Source: an uncultured Holophagaceae bacterium (GTDB lineage: Bacteria; Acidobacteriota; Holophagae; Holophagales; Holophagaceae). From it: 64,000 nt of DNA. Shown piece after piece: positions 18,130 through 26,503 of this stretch; positions within the stretch are counted from its first letter, which is position 1; every line of letters starts with the position of its first letter. The notes under the pieces are model-generated. The model ran no database searches and was not told the origin of the DNA. It worked only from the letters and a program-made list of their open reading frames with translations. The translations under genes were made by a program, and so were the position numbers. The stretch is from assembly GCA_903913215.1 (NCBI GenBank), contig CAIWKE010000012.1:95704-159703 (forward strand), in the 5' to 3' direction.

Positions 18130-18944
18130 TGATCCGCCACCCAAGTCTCCAGGCTCGTGAGCTGGAAGCCATCCAGGAGATCCCGCAGGTGACCCTGGTA
18201 GCCCGGCAGCCCAGCGCAGTGGGTGAAGCGGTGGCCCAGGCTGACGCCCCGCAGCCGGGGCTGCGCTGGGTCCAGCTCCCAGGGGTGCAGCACCAGGGGT
18301 GTGCCTGCATCCTCCAGGGCCAGCTCCTCCAGGGCCCGACGCACCAGGCTGAAAGGCAGAACCCGGGGGCCCCAGCCCCACAGGGGCATACGCACGGGGC
18401 CTGACCAGAGCACCGGGGGCGGCAGCTCCCAGAAGTCACCGCTGAGCCGGTGAGGACGGCGCGGCAGGGTGGGATCGCCGATGACTGAGAGCGGCACCCG
18501 GCTGGAGTCGTAGCGGAAGCCCAAGTCCGGCAGCTCCTGCCACCAGTCCAGCGCCGCCCCCCGAAGGCTCCACTCCGGGGCCCGGTAGCCCGACACAGAG
18601 CTGCCGCTGAGGTCCTCCAGCAGGGCCTTGCCGTCCCGTACCGAGGCCACCCAGGCGACGCGATCCTGGTCGAAGACCCGGCGGTGGCTGAGACCATGGA
18701 GGCCGATGGCGTGGCCCGCAGCGGCAATGCGCCTGAGCAGCTCCGGGTGGCGACGGGCCTGATCCCCCAGACAGAACCAGGTGGCCTGGGCGCCCAGCTC
18801 AGTGCAGAGCTCCAGGGCCCGCTCCGTGACCAGAGGCAGGCGGCACTCGAACTGGTCCAGGGCCTCGGGCTGGTCGTAGGGCGGGCAACAGAGCTGAAAC
18901 CAGTCCTCCCAGTCGAGGGAGAGGGGCAGCCGCCGCAGGCTCAG
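18126..18944 (-). CDS. Polysaccharide deacetylase, probable CTG start
   Basis: 272 residues if started at CTG 18944. NodB-type carbohydrate deacetylase: LSLDWEDWFQ supplies the metal-binding Asp, TWFCLGDQARRHPELL and GHAIGLHGLSH the histidine motif, and GYRAPEWSL the substrate-site Arg. The C-terminal domain (YDSSRVPL..., HPWELDP) is that of the DUF3473 group linked to extracellular polysaccharide synthesis. No ATG, GTG or TTG exists between the in-frame stop at 18966-18968 and the first conserved residues; the GTG at 18650 lies after the catalytic motifs. CTG at 18944 overlaps the tolQ stop as CTGA, so a coupled CTG start is the best explanation. It sits in the operon tolQ-this-yaaA-DUF309-nadB. 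Confidence 0.8.
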   Translation of the reverse strand: MSLRRLPLSLDWEDWFQLCCPPYDQPEALDQFECRLPLVTERALELCTELGAQATWFCLGDQARRHPELLRRIAAAGHAIGLHGLSHRRVFDQDRVAWVASVRDGKALLEDLSGSSVSGYRAPEWSLRGAALDWWQELPDLGFRYDSSRVPLSVIGDPTLPRRPHRLSGDFWELPPPVLWSGPVRMPLWGWGPRVLPFSLVRRALEELALEDAGTPLVLHPWELDPAQPRLRGVSLGHRFTHCAGLPGYQGHLRDLLDGFQLTSLETWVADQ

Positions 18945-19636
18945 GTGAAGTTCCGCTCGGAGAGGCTAATGAACTCCAGCGAGAAGTCATCCAGCTCCGT
19001 CTGGAACTGCTTCAGCTGGCCCTGGAAGAAGTTGTAGGCCATGAGGGCTGGAATGGCCGCCACCAGGCCAATGGCCGTGGCCACCAGGGCCTCGGAGATG
19101 CCGGGGGCCACCGTGGCCAGGTTGGCGTTGCCCGTGGCGCCGATGCCCCGGAAGGCGTCGATGATGCCCCAGACAGTGCCGAAAAGGCCGATGAAGGGGC
19201 TCACAGCCGCCACCGTGGCCAGACCGCCCAGGGAGCGCTCCAGGCGCCCCATCTCCACCACGCTGGCCCGCTGGAGGCTGCGTTCCACGGCCTCCATGCT
19301 GCGCAGCTGGGCCTTGCCATCCTGGCCCACCTGCCGCAGCTGGTAGGTCACTTCCCCATAGCCCGCCACGAAAAGGCCCACCAGGGGGCTGATGGCGAAC
19401 TTCTCCAGCTGCCCCTTCAGCTCCCGCCAGTCCGTGGCCCGCTTGAAGGCGCCCCGGAACTGCTCGGACATGCGACGGCTGCGCATGAAGAGCAGGCTCT
19501 TGCGGATGATCACTACCCAGCTCAGTAAGGAGAAGGTCATCAGGATCACCAGCACAGCCTTGGAGACCGGACCCGCGTGGAGCATGACCTCCAGCAGATT
19601 GACCTCGTTGCCTGTGGGTGTCGCCAGGATTGCCAT
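18941..19636 (-). CDS. tolQ: MotA/TolQ/ExbB proton channel family protein
   Basis: 231 residues with the three-helix TolQ/ExbB layout: helix 1 at about 22-42 (VSKAVLVILMTFSLLSWVVI), a cytosolic loop, then helices at about 135-155 and 170-195. The conserved VSPFIGLFGTVWGIIDAF and SEALVATAIGLVAAIPA are present. TolQ uses the proton motive force with TolR to drive TolA in outer-membrane upkeep. GGAGGAGG sits before the ATG at 19636, so the longer open frame is not used. No tolR/exbD follows; the next gene is the deacetylase. Confidence 0.88.
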   Translation of the reverse strand: MAILATPTGNEVNLLEVMLHAGPVSKAVLVILMTFSLLSWVVIIRKSLLFMRSRRMSEQFRGAFKRATDWRELKGQLEKFAISPLVGLFVAGYGEVTYQLRQVGQDGKAQLRSMEAVERSLQRASVVEMGRLERSLGGLATVAAVSPFIGLFGTVWGIIDAFRGIGATGNANLATVAPGISEALVATAIGLVAAIPALMAYNFFQGQLKQFQTELDDFSLEFISLSERNFT

Positions 19637-19703
19637 GCCACCTCCTCCAGGCATGATACCAAGCGGCGATGTGGCTACACTGACTCCTTTGCGTGAGGGC
19701 TCC

Positions 19704-21059
19704 ATGCAGGTGCTAGTGATTGGTTCGGGATACGTGGGCCTCGTGGCTGCCGCCTGCTTCGCAGAAGCTGGGCACCGCATTCTCGGAGTGGACGTGGATG
19801 CCGCCAAGGTGGCCACCCTCTCCCGCGGCGAGTCCCCGATCTTCGAGCCAGGATTGGACGAGCTGCTCGTGAAGCACTTGGCCTCTGGTGCGCTGCGCTT
19901 CACCACGGACCTCAATGCAGGCATCGCCGAGGCCGATGCAGCCTTCATCTGCGTGGGCACACCCCAGAGCGAAGACGGCAGCGCCGATATGAAGTACGTC
20001 CTGGCGGTGGCCGCCCAGCTGGGCCGCGCCATGGCCCTGCGTGCCGCGGACGCCAAACCCCTCATCGTGGTGGACAAGAGCACGGTGCCCGTGGGCACGG
20101 CGGCCCGGGTCCACGCAGAGATCGCCGCTCACACGGACCGCGCCTTTGAGGTGGTGAGCAATCCCGAGTTCCTGCGCGAGGGCTCGGCCATCCTGGACTT
20201 CTTGGAACCGGACCGCGTGGTGGTGGGCTGCCGCACGGACCACGCCGAGACCATCATGAAGGGCCTCTACCAGAGCTTCCTGGACCGCAGTGGCGGCAAG
20301 TGGTTCCGCATGGACCCCCCCAGTGCCGAGCTGACCAAGTACGCCGCCAACGCCATGCTGGCCTTGCGCATCAGCTTCATCAACGAGATCGCCAACCTGG
20401 CGGAGGCCGTGGGCGCTGATGTAGACCACGTGAAGGTGGCCATCGGCGCGGACCACCGCATCGGCCCCGCCTTCCTCAACCCCGGTCCCGGCTTCGGCGG
20501 CTCCTGCTTCCCCAAGGACCTCCAGGCCCTGCTCAAGGTGGGCCGGGAACAGGGCCAGCCCCTCATGACCTTGGCGGCCACGGTGGAAGCCAACCGCCAC
20601 CAGAAGCAGGTACTGCTGCGCAAGGTGAAGGCCCACTTCGGCGTGCAGTCCGGGGTGCCCGCGCCCCTGAAGGGCCGCCGCTTCGCCCTCTGGGGCCTGG
20701 CCTTCAAGGCGGACACCGACGACATCCGGGAAAGCATGGCGCTGGAACTCATCGAGGGTCTGGTGAATCTGGGCGCCCAGGTGGTGGTCCACGATTTCGC
20801 CGCCATGGATGCTGTACGGGCTCGCATTGGCGACAAGGTCATCTACGCGGCCACCCCTCTGGAAGCCTGCGAGGGCGCCGATGCCCTGCTCATCGCCACT
20901 GAGTGGGCCCAGTACCGCCAGGCTGACCTGGAGGCCGTGGGCCGGGCCCTCAAGAGCCGCCGGATCTTCGACGGCCGCAACCTCTTCCGCCCCGAGGCCA
21001 TGGAGGCCCAGGGCTGGACCTATCACTCCCTGGGCCGCCGCCCCGTGGCCGCAAAATGA
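19704..21059 (+). CDS. ugd: UDP-glucose 6-dehydrogenase
   Basis: 451 residues of the UDP-glucose/GDP-mannose dehydrogenase family, oxidising UDP-glucose to UDP-glucuronate with two NAD+. The N-terminal Rossmann motif is VIGSGYVGLVAAACFAEAGH; KSTVPVGTA and EFLREGSAILDFLEPDRVVVG follow. The catalytic cysteine motif is GFGGSCFPKDLQAL. The C-terminal NAD-like domain has WGLAFKADTDDIRES. The long open frame upstream (from 19392) is a shadow of tolQ; the ATG at 19704 has GAGGG upstream. UDP-glucuronate feeds surface polysaccharide, which fits the nearby divergent deacetylase gene. It overlaps the next gene by 4 bases. Confidence 0.95.
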   Translation: MQVLVIGSGYVGLVAAACFAEAGHRILGVDVDAAKVATLSRGESPIFEPGLDELLVKHLASGALRFTTDLNAGIAEADAAFICVGTPQSEDGSADMKYVLAVAAQLGRAMALRAADAKPLIVVDKSTVPVGTAARVHAEIAAHTDRAFEVVSNPEFLREGSAILDFLEPDRVVVGCRTDHAETIMKGLYQSFLDRSGGKWFRMDPPSAELTKYAANAMLALRISFINEIANLAEAVGADVDHVKVAIGADHRIGPAFLNPGPGFGGSCFPKDLQALLKVGREQGQPLMTLAATVEANRHQKQVLLRKVKAHFGVQSGVPAPLKGRRFALWGLAFKADTDDIRESMALELIEGLVNLGAQVVVHDFAAMDAVRARIGDKVIYAATPLEACEGADALLIATEWAQYRQADLEAVGRALKSRRIFDGRNLFRPEAMEAQGWTYHSLGRRPVAAK

Positions 21060-21412
21060 CCCGGATCCACCTGGAGCAGATCGCCCACGCCCGCAGCGGC
21101 GACAAGGGCGACGGCTCCAACGTGGGTCTCATCGCCTACACGGACACTGGCTACCAGCTGCTCCGCCAAGCTCTGACCCCCCAGCGCGTGAAGGCCCACT
21201 TTTCGCAGATCTGCCTGGGCGAAGTTGAGCGCTTCGAGTTACCTAACCTCCGGGCCCTCAATTTCATCCTGCACGACTCCCTGGGTGGGGGCGGCAGCGA
21301 AAGTGTGAAAACAGATGCCCAGGGGAAGACTCACGGCCAGGCTTTGCTTAGAATGGAGCTGGACCTGCCCGATGACCTCCCGCTGGCCGATCTAATCCCA
21401 CCGACCCACTAG
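21056..21412 (+). CDS. AtuA-like C-terminal domain protein
   Basis: 118 residues resembling the small C-terminal domain of AtuA (acyclic terpene utilisation) proteins, which also exists as stand-alone genes: HARSGDKGDGSNVGLIAY, KAHFSQICLGEVERFELPN and NFILHDSLGGGG. The large AtuA partner is not next to it. Its ATG overlaps the ugd stop (ATGA). The true role of free-standing copies is unknown. Confidence 0.75.
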   Translation: MTRIHLEQIAHARSGDKGDGSNVGLIAYTDTGYQLLRQALTPQRVKAHFSQICLGEVERFELPNLRALNFILHDSLGGGGSESVKTDAQGKTHGQALLRMELDLPDDLPLADLIPPTH

Positions 21413-21437
21413 TTCATATCAAGCCAGGAGCACCACC

Positions 21438-21617
21438 ATGAACCTCGGACCAGGGCACCTCCTCCTCATTGGCATCGCGCTGCTGATCTTCTTCGGTCCC
21501 TCACGCCTGCCCGAGCTGGGCAAGAGCCTGGGCAAGGGCATCCAGGAGTTCAAGAAGGCGAGCCGGGAGCTGACGGATTCCGTGAAGGAAGACGCCAGCG
21601 ATACGGAAAAGAAGTAG
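21438..21617 (+). CDS. tatA: Sec-independent translocase subunit TatA
   Basis: 59 residues: MNLGPGHLLLIGIALLIFFG forms the membrane helix, PSRLPELGKSLGKGI the hinge and amphipathic helix, and a charged tail with EDASDTEKK ends it. This is the canonical TatA layout. AGGAG lies seven bases before the ATG. TatA oligomers form the pore through which TatC delivers folded, twin-arginine substrates. tatC follows after 64 bases; no tatB is seen, as in many minimal Tat systems. Confidence 0.93.
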   Translation: MNLGPGHLLLIGIALLIFFGPSRLPELGKSLGKGIQEFKKASRELTDSVKEDASDTEKK

Positions 21618-21637
21618 CCCTTCCCCACCCTGAGCGG

Positions 21638-21659
21638 CCGGCCTCCCTTGGGAGGCCGG
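21638..21659 (+). terminator. Hairpin between tatA and tatC
   Basis: Nine-base perfect stem CCGGCCTCC (21638-21646) with GGAGGCCGG (21651-21659) and a CTTG loop. Only a short T run follows (CCATTTCC), so it is more likely an attenuator or an mRNA-stability element between tatA and tatC than a full stop. Confidence 0.55.
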
Positions 21660-21681
21660 TCCATTTCCGAGATCGAGGACC

Positions 21682-22536
21682 ATGGCGCTTCCGGCTACGC
21701 CGCCCGACAAGATGAGCTTCTGGGAGCACCTGTCCGAGCTGCGGATGCGGATCATCCGCTCCCTCCTCATCGTGATCGGTGCCTTCACCTTCACTTACGG
21801 CTTCCCCTTCGGCCTGCAAGACATCAGCGGGATGCAGCTTTTCGGTGTGCATCCCTTCTACTTTTTCAAGGGCATGCCCCCCTTTCGGTTCCTGCTTTGG
21901 ACCTGGGCGAAGAAGCCCTTTCTGGAGGCCATGGCGCACCAGACGGGCAAGGCCATCGGCGATCTCCAGCCCTTCGCCTTCACCAACCTGGCCGAGCCCT
22001 TCTTCAGCCTCATGCGGCTGTCCCTCTGGGCCTCGGCCCTACTGGCCGCCCCCTTCCTTTTCTACCAGGTCTGGGCCTTCATCCGCCCTGGCCTGATGCC
22101 GAAGGAGAGGCGCCTCGTCATTCCCTTCGTCTTCATCACCACCGCCTGTTTCCTGGGAGGCGTTTCCTTCGCCTACTTGAAGGCCTTCGGGTTCCTGGGG
22201 GACATCCTCTTCCAGGAGGCCGCCGCCGCCGGGCTGCGGGCCAACTTGCACGCCTCGGACTACCTGGATCTCTTCATCTACACGACCCTGCTTACCGGGG
22301 CCATGTTCGAGCTGCCAGTGCTGTTCTACTTCCTGGCCCGGTTCCGCCTGGTCACGGCCCGCTGGATGCTGAAGTACTGGCGCCAGGCCAGCGCCATCAT
22401 CGTCATCTTCAGCGCCCTGTTCACGCCCGGTGACGTGATTCTCACGGCCATCTTCTTCAGTGTGGTCCTCCTGGGCCTCTACTTCATCTCCGTCGTGGTG
22501 GCCTGGATTGCCGAACCCCGCCGGCCCAAGGAGTAA
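21682..22536 (+). CDS. tatC: Sec-independent translocase subunit TatC
   Basis: 284 residues, polytopic. The family start is clear: MSFWEHLSELRMRIIRSLL, with the conserved Glu of the twin-arginine receptor site. Six membrane helices follow; PFLFYQVWAFIRPGLMPKER is the conserved cytosolic loop, and ALFTPGDVILTAIFFSVV the last helices. The region between residues 50 and 90 is longer than in E. coli TatC. GAGG precedes the ATG. Confidence 0.94.
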   Translation: MALPATPPDKMSFWEHLSELRMRIIRSLLIVIGAFTFTYGFPFGLQDISGMQLFGVHPFYFFKGMPPFRFLLWTWAKKPFLEAMAHQTGKAIGDLQPFAFTNLAEPFFSLMRLSLWASALLAAPFLFYQVWAFIRPGLMPKERRLVIPFVFITTACFLGGVSFAYLKAFGFLGDILFQEAAAAGLRANLHASDYLDLFIYTTLLTGAMFELPVLFYFLARFRLVTARWMLKYWRQASAIIVIFSALFTPGDVILTAIFFSVVLLGLYFISVVVAWIAEPRRPKE

Positions 22537-22552
22537 ACGAAGGCACCGTAGA

Positions 22553-22594
22553 GCCTGATCGATCCCTGCACAGCAGTATGGGGATCGGTCAGGC
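22553..22594. terminator. Bidirectional terminator between tatC and murG
   Basis: Fourteen-base stem GCCTGATCGATCCC (22553-22566) with GGGATCGGTCAGGC (22581-22594), one G-T wobble, and a 14-base loop. It lies between convergent tatC and murG; the murG stop codon (22589-22591) is inside the right arm. Confidence 0.65.
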
Positions 22595-23677
22595 CCTCAG
22601 CGCCGTGAGATCATCCAGGCACAGCGCCACGGCCCGGTTGGATTCAGGTGCTTTGGACAGCGACTGTCGCAGAGTGGCGTCGGTCATCTGGCCCCGCAGC
22701 ATGTCCGCCAGCCGCTGAGTGAAATCCTGTCCCTGCTGGATCACCGTGGCCCGCCCCTCGGCAGCCATGGCCTCGGCATTCCGCAGCTGGTGATTCGCAG
22801 CGCTGGTGGGCAGCGGCACCAGGATGGCGCTCCGGCCTGCGGCCTTCAGTTCCGCGCAGGTGCTAGCGCCGGAGCGGCCCGCCACCAGGCTGGCGGCCTC
22901 CATGGCTTCATCCACCTGCGCGATGAAGGCAGTCAGCGTGTGGCGCGGGTGGCGGCTGCGGCCCTGCAGTCGCTCCAGCTCGGCAGGCCCGGTCTGGTGG
23001 AGGAGTTCCCAATCCGGCAGCGCCTCCAGCAGATCCGGGGCCAATTCCAGTAGGGCCTCGTTGAGGGCCCGGGCCCCGCCGCTGCCCCCCAGCACCAGCA
23101 ACCGGAAGGGTGCACTGAGGCTCGATGCGGGCCTGAAGCTCCGCAGGAAGGCCGCCCGCACCGGCGTGCCCACCACCCGACAGGGGGCCCCGGGCAGCAG
23201 CTCTTGCACCGCCTCCATGCCGCACCAGACTCGCTGGGCCTGCTGTGCCACCAGCTTCACCAGGGCGCCCGGGGCCGCATTGCTCTCGTGCAGGAAATAG
23301 GGGATGCCCAGTGAGCGCGCCGCCAGCAGGGCCGGGGCCGCGCCGTAGCCGCCGGTGCCGATGACGGCCCAGGGCCGCTCCCGGCGCCAGAGGGTCTTCA
23401 ACTGTCCCACAGCGCGCCAGAGCTTCCAGGCGGAGCGGGCCATGCGCAGGGGTGAGCGGCCCACCACGCCCTCCACGTCCAGCAGCAGGTGCGGCCAGGG
23501 CCCCTGGGGCAACTCGCGGGCTTCGATGCCCCGGCGGGCGCCTACGAAGGCGATGGGGCGGTCAGGCCATCGGACATGTGCACCTTCAGCCAGGGCGATG
23601 GCCGGGAAGAAATGGCCGCCCGTACCGCCCCCTGTGAGGACAAGCGAATCTTGGAATTCCGGTGTGGTGGCTCGCAT
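22589..23677 (-). CDS. murG: UDP-GlcNAc:undecaprenyl-PP-MurNAc-pentapeptide transferase MurG
   Basis: 362 residues, normal MurG length. It adds GlcNAc to lipid I to give lipid II at the inner face of the membrane. Signatures are LTGGGTGGHFFPAIALAE (first Gly-rich loop), GTGGYGAAPALLAA (second loop), LVLGGSGGARALNE at the domain junction and GRSGASTCAELKAAGRSAIL...ANHQLRNAEAM for UDP-GlcNAc binding. The ATG at 23677 gives MRATTPEFQDS before the first strand; an upstream ATG at 23767 adds a Pro/Arg-rich stretch unlike the family. No division/cell-wall cluster genes surround it. Confidence 0.92.
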   Translation of the reverse strand: MRATTPEFQDSLVLTGGGTGGHFFPAIALAEGAHVRWPDRPIAFVGARRGIEARELPQGPWPHLLLDVEGVVGRSPLRMARSAWKLWRAVGQLKTLWRRERPWAVIGTGGYGAAPALLAARSLGIPYFLHESNAAPGALVKLVAQQAQRVWCGMEAVQELLPGAPCRVVGTPVRAAFLRSFRPASSLSAPFRLLVLGGSGGARALNEALLELAPDLLEALPDWELLHQTGPAELERLQGRSRHPRHTLTAFIAQVDEAMEAASLVAGRSGASTCAELKAAGRSAILVPLPTSAANHQLRNAEAMAAEGRATVIQQGQDFTQRLADMLRGQMTDATLRQSLSKAPESNRAVALCLDDLTALRA

Positions 23678-23884
23678 GCTCCGTCCACCATACCTGAAGG
23701 CCGGGGGCTCCGCGCCCTGTCCGGGCGGTACCCTACCGCGGGACAGGGCCAACCTACCCGGAGACAAGCGTGATTGCTGGCAAATGGCCCTCGAGAACGC
23801 TTTGTGGTGAGAGCTTTGATCAGGCTAGACTCTTCTATCGCCTGGCCCACTGCCGGGCTGTCCATGACGCATCAGGGAGCGCAT

Positions 23885-24634
23885 ATGAAGATCCTCGTCG
23901 CCCTCAAACAGGTTCCCGACACCGAGACCAAGATCAGGGTGGCCGCCGATGGCCGCTCCCTGGATCCTGCGGACGTGAAGTGGATCACCAGCCCCTATGA
24001 TGAATACGCGCTGGAAGAGGGCATCCGCCTCAAGGAAAGCAAGGGCGCCGAAGTCGTGGCCCTCTCCGTGGGCAGCGACACCACGAAGGATGTGCTGAAG
24101 AACGCCTTGGCTCTGGGCGCGGATTCCGCAGTGCTCCTCAAGGGTGACGGCCAGGGTGATGCCTATGCCGTGGCCCAGATCATCGCCGCCTATGCCAAGG
24201 ACAAGGGCTTCGACCTGATCCTCTGCGGCAACAAGGGCCTTGGGGGCGACAACGCCGCCATGGGCCCCATGCTGGCGGAGCTGCTGGGTTGGGCCCAGGC
24301 CAACGTCATCGTGAAACTGGAACTCGGCGAAGGCACCTTCCAGGCCGAGCGCGAGATTGAGGGCGGCTCCGAGATTGTGGCCGGCGCCCTGCCCGCCGTG
24401 ATCACCGCCCAGAAGGGGCTCAACGAGCCCCGCTACGCCAGCCTCAAGGGGATCATGGCCGCCAAGAAGAAGACCATCGAGGAACTCGACGCAGTGCCCG
24501 TCACGGCTGGTGCCACCATCAGCGCCCTGGCCCTGCCCCCCGAGCGTCCCGCCGGCCGCAAGCTGGAGGGGGATGCCGCCGCGCAGGCCACCGCCCTGCT
24601 GCAGGCCCTCAAGGACGAAGCCAAGGTCTTCTAG
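23885..24634 (+). CDS. etfB: Electron transfer flavoprotein beta subunit
   Basis: 249 residues. EtfB carries AMP and part of the FAD site in the soluble EtfAB dimer that passes electrons from acyl-CoA dehydrogenases to the quinone pool. Diagnostic segments: KILVALKQVPDTETKIRV, SPYDEYALEEGIRLKE, FDLILCGNKGLGGDNAAMGP and LPAVITAQKGLNEPRYASLK. The Leu/Asn pattern after 'NEPRYASLKGIM' is the recognition loop. AGGGAG precedes the ATG at 23885; upstream in-frame starts lie in the murG promoter region. etfA follows after 38 bases. Confidence 0.95.
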   Translation: MKILVALKQVPDTETKIRVAADGRSLDPADVKWITSPYDEYALEEGIRLKESKGAEVVALSVGSDTTKDVLKNALALGADSAVLLKGDGQGDAYAVAQIIAAYAKDKGFDLILCGNKGLGGDNAAMGPMLAELLGWAQANVIVKLELGEGTFQAEREIEGGSEIVAGALPAVITAQKGLNEPRYASLKGIMAAKKKTIEELDAVPVTAGATISALALPPERPAGRKLEGDAAAQATALLQALKDEAKVF

Positions 24635-24672
24635 CGCCCCCTGTTTCAGCTTCCCGATTCGAAAGGACTCCC

Positions 24673-25644
24673 ATGATTCTCGTATTCTGCGAACTGAAAG
24701 ATGGCCAGATCCGCAAACCCAGTGCCGAGGCCCTCAGCGAAGGCCGCCGCCTGGCGGATGCCGCTGGAAAGCAACTCGGCGCCCTCTTTGCCGGTGCCTC
24801 CTGTGCCGGTGCCGCCGAGGCTGCCAAGTATGGCGCTGACGTCATCCTCACTGCCGAGGGCCCCACCCTCGCCTCCTACTCCAGCGATGCCTACGCCCAG
24901 GTCGTGGCCGATGCCGTGAAGGCCAAGGGCGCCACGGTGCTGCTGGCCGCTGCCACCGCCGTGGGCAAGGATGTGGCGCCTCGTGCCGCAGCCCGCCTCG
25001 CGGCCGGGTACGCCTCGGATGTCACCGCCCTCTCCATGGTGGATGGCAAGCTCCAGGCCCTGCGCCCGGTCTACGCCGGAAAGGCCTTCGCCACCACCAC
25101 CTTCGCCAGCCAGGTCCAGGTTGCGACCACCCGTCCCAACGTGTTCCCCGCTGCTGAGAAGGCCGGCGCTGGCGCCACGGAGGCCCTGGCCGCCCCCACC
25201 GGCGACTTCAAGTCCATCGTGAAGGAGATCCTCGCCAAGGCCAGCGGCAAGGTGGACCTCAGCGAGGCCAACGTCATCGTCAGCGGCGGCCGCGGCATGA
25301 AGGACGGCGCCAACTTCCAGATCCTCGAAGCCCTGGCCGATGCCATCGGCGGCGTGGTGGGCGCCTCCCGGGCCGCCGTGGACGCGGGCTGGGGCCTGCC
25401 CCACAGCATGCAGGTGGGCCAGACCGGCAAGGTCGTGAGCCCCACCCTCTACATCGCCTGCGGCATCAGCGGCGCCATCCAGCACATCGCCGGCATGAGC
25501 GGCTCGAAGTTCATCGTGGCCATCAACAAGGATCCCGAGGCCCCCATCTTTAAGCTCGCCAGCTACGGCATTGTCGGTGACCTTTTCGAAGTTGTCCCCG
25601 AGCTCACCAAGGCTGCCAAGGCCATGGGGATTGGTTCAAACTGA
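24673..25644 (+). CDS. etfA: Electron transfer flavoprotein alpha subunit
   Basis: 323 residues, the usual size. The N-terminal domain (1-190) pairs with EtfB; the C-terminal FAD domain shows [45 protein letters not shown] and [30 protein letters not shown] lies seven bases before the ATG. It is the second gene of an etfBA operon that ends in a strong terminator. No dehydrogenase partner is adjacent. Confidence 0.96.
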   Translation: MILVFCELKDGQIRKPSAEALSEGRRLADAAGKQLGALFAGASCAGAAEAAKYGADVILTAEGPTLASYSSDAYAQVVADAVKAKGATVLLAAATAVGKDVAPRAAARLAAGYASDVTALSMVDGKLQALRPVYAGKAFATTTFASQVQVATTRPNVFPAAEKAGAGATEALAAPTGDFKSIVKEILAKASGKVDLSEANVIVSGGRGMKDGANFQILEALADAIGGVVGASRAAVDAGWGLPHSMQVGQTGKVVSPTLYIACGISGAIQHIAGMSGSKFIVAINKDPEAPIFKLASYGIVGDLFEVVPELTKAAKAMGIGSN

Positions 25645-25677
25645 TCGGTATTGGTTCCAATTCAGTTCCGTTCCCTG

Positions 25678-25713
25678 CTCCAAAAAAGCCCGGCATGCCG
25701 GGCTTTTTTGGAG
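25678..25713. terminator. Bidirectional terminator after etfA
   Basis: Long perfect palindrome: CTCCAAAAAAGCCCGGC with its complement, ending in TTTTTTGGAG. A and T tracts on both arms make it work for etfA and for the convergent DUF1569 gene. Confidence 0.93.
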
Positions 25714-25725
25714 GTAGAGAAAGAC

Positions 25726-26175
25726 CTAAAGTCCGAATTGACGCAGGTGATGGTCGAAGTGCTTGTACATCAAGCGACCCCACTCCGCTCCACTGAGGCG
25801 GCCGAAGAAGGGGTGGATGGCCTTGGCGGCCTGGTCGGGCCCCCGCTGGATGAAGCGGTCGATGAGGGTGGCCAGGCGGGCGCGCTCGGCGTCAAAGTCC
25901 CGGGGGTCTGCCACCACGAAGGTGGGGTCCGTCGGCACGTTGCGGCTGAAGGGCTTGGGGCCGAAGACCTTGCCTCGCAGGAAGGGCGTCAGCAGTTTGC
26001 CTAGGAAAGCCTGCTTCATGGGCTCCAGCGCCATGGCGGATTCCAACCCGACGGCGCAGTGGCGCAACATCTGCGCCGGATCCATCTTGCCCCACTGCCG
26101 CGTGGCGTTTGGCTCCAGCTCAGCCAGGCGCAGGGCGATGGCATCGCGGTCCGCAGGGTTGAACATTGATTCCAT
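25726..26175 (-). CDS. DUF1569 (DinB-like) protein
   Basis: 149 residues. MDPAQMLRHCAVGLESAM is the DUF1569/DinB-superfamily motif with its histidine; HPFFGRLSGAEWGRLMYKHFDHHLRQFG supplies the distal His cluster (HFDHH). These four-helix proteins bind a divalent metal and include thiol-dependent transferases, but the reaction of DUF1569 is not established. GGAG sits five bases before the ATG at 26175; the longer frame from 26211 is less likely. Confidence 0.78.
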   Translation of the reverse strand: MESMFNPADRDAIALRLAELEPNATRQWGKMDPAQMLRHCAVGLESAMALEPMKQAFLGKLLTPFLRGKVFGPKPFSRNVPTDPTFVVADPRDFDAERARLATLIDRFIQRGPDQAAKAIHPFFGRLSGAEWGRLMYKHFDHHLRQFGL

Positions 26176-26204
26176 GGGTGCTCCGGTTTCTGTGCTGTTC
26201 CTGG

Positions 26205-26226
26205 CTCGCAAAAGTGCTTTTGCGAG
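26205..26226. repeat. Short perfect inverted repeat
   Basis: CTCGCAAAAG (26205-26214) and CTTTTGCGAG (26217-26226), separated by TG only. It lies between the 75-residue gene and the DUF1569 gene, both read leftwards. It could be a terminator without a U-tract or a dimer-binding operator for the DUF1569 gene. Confidence 0.5.
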
Positions 26227-26237
26227 AATGTGAAAGG

Positions 26238-26465
26238 CTAAATGGGTTCGAATCCTTCGTCCCGCAGAAAGTCGCGGGCGTCTTCGGGATCGCCGAAGCG
26301 GGCGATGACGGTATCGCCTTCGCGACCATCCCCATCCGCCGTATCGAGGCTGTTTCGCTCCCGGATGATGCAGGCTCCGCCGATCTCATCGAGCCCGAAC
26401 TGTACCAGCTCGCGCAGGCCGCCATGCTCGTCCCGCCAAAGCTCCACATGCAGATCCGTGCCCAT
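26238..26465 (-). CDS. Small acidic hypothetical protein
   Basis: 75 residues, strongly acidic (many Asp/Glu), beginning MGTDLHVELWRDEHGGLREL and ending in DPEDARDFLRDEGFEPI. No membrane helix or signal. AAGGGA lies before the ATG at a good distance, and the gene is framed by two hairpins, so I consider it real. No family recognised; the first half looks like a small alpha/beta fold. Confidence 0.6.
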   Translation of the reverse strand: MGTDLHVELWRDEHGGLRELVQFGLDEIGGACIIRERNSLDTADGDGREGDTVIARFGDPEDARDFLRDEGFEPI

Positions 26466-26480
26466 ACTTATCCCTTCACA

Positions 26481-26503
26481 CTTTTTTCGCGCAGCGAAAA
26501 AAG
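26481..26503. terminator. Terminator after the cNMP/FHA gene
   Basis: Ten-base stem CTTTTTTCGC (26481-26490) with GCGAAAAAAG (26494-26503) and a three-base loop, directly after the stop of the gene read leftwards. The A/T tracts allow termination on the minus strand. Confidence 0.8.

Noticed and set aside
18130..18381. Upstream extension of the yaaA open frame
   Set aside because: Gly/Pro-rich shadow of the deacetylase gene; the YaaA family starts at ATG 18129.
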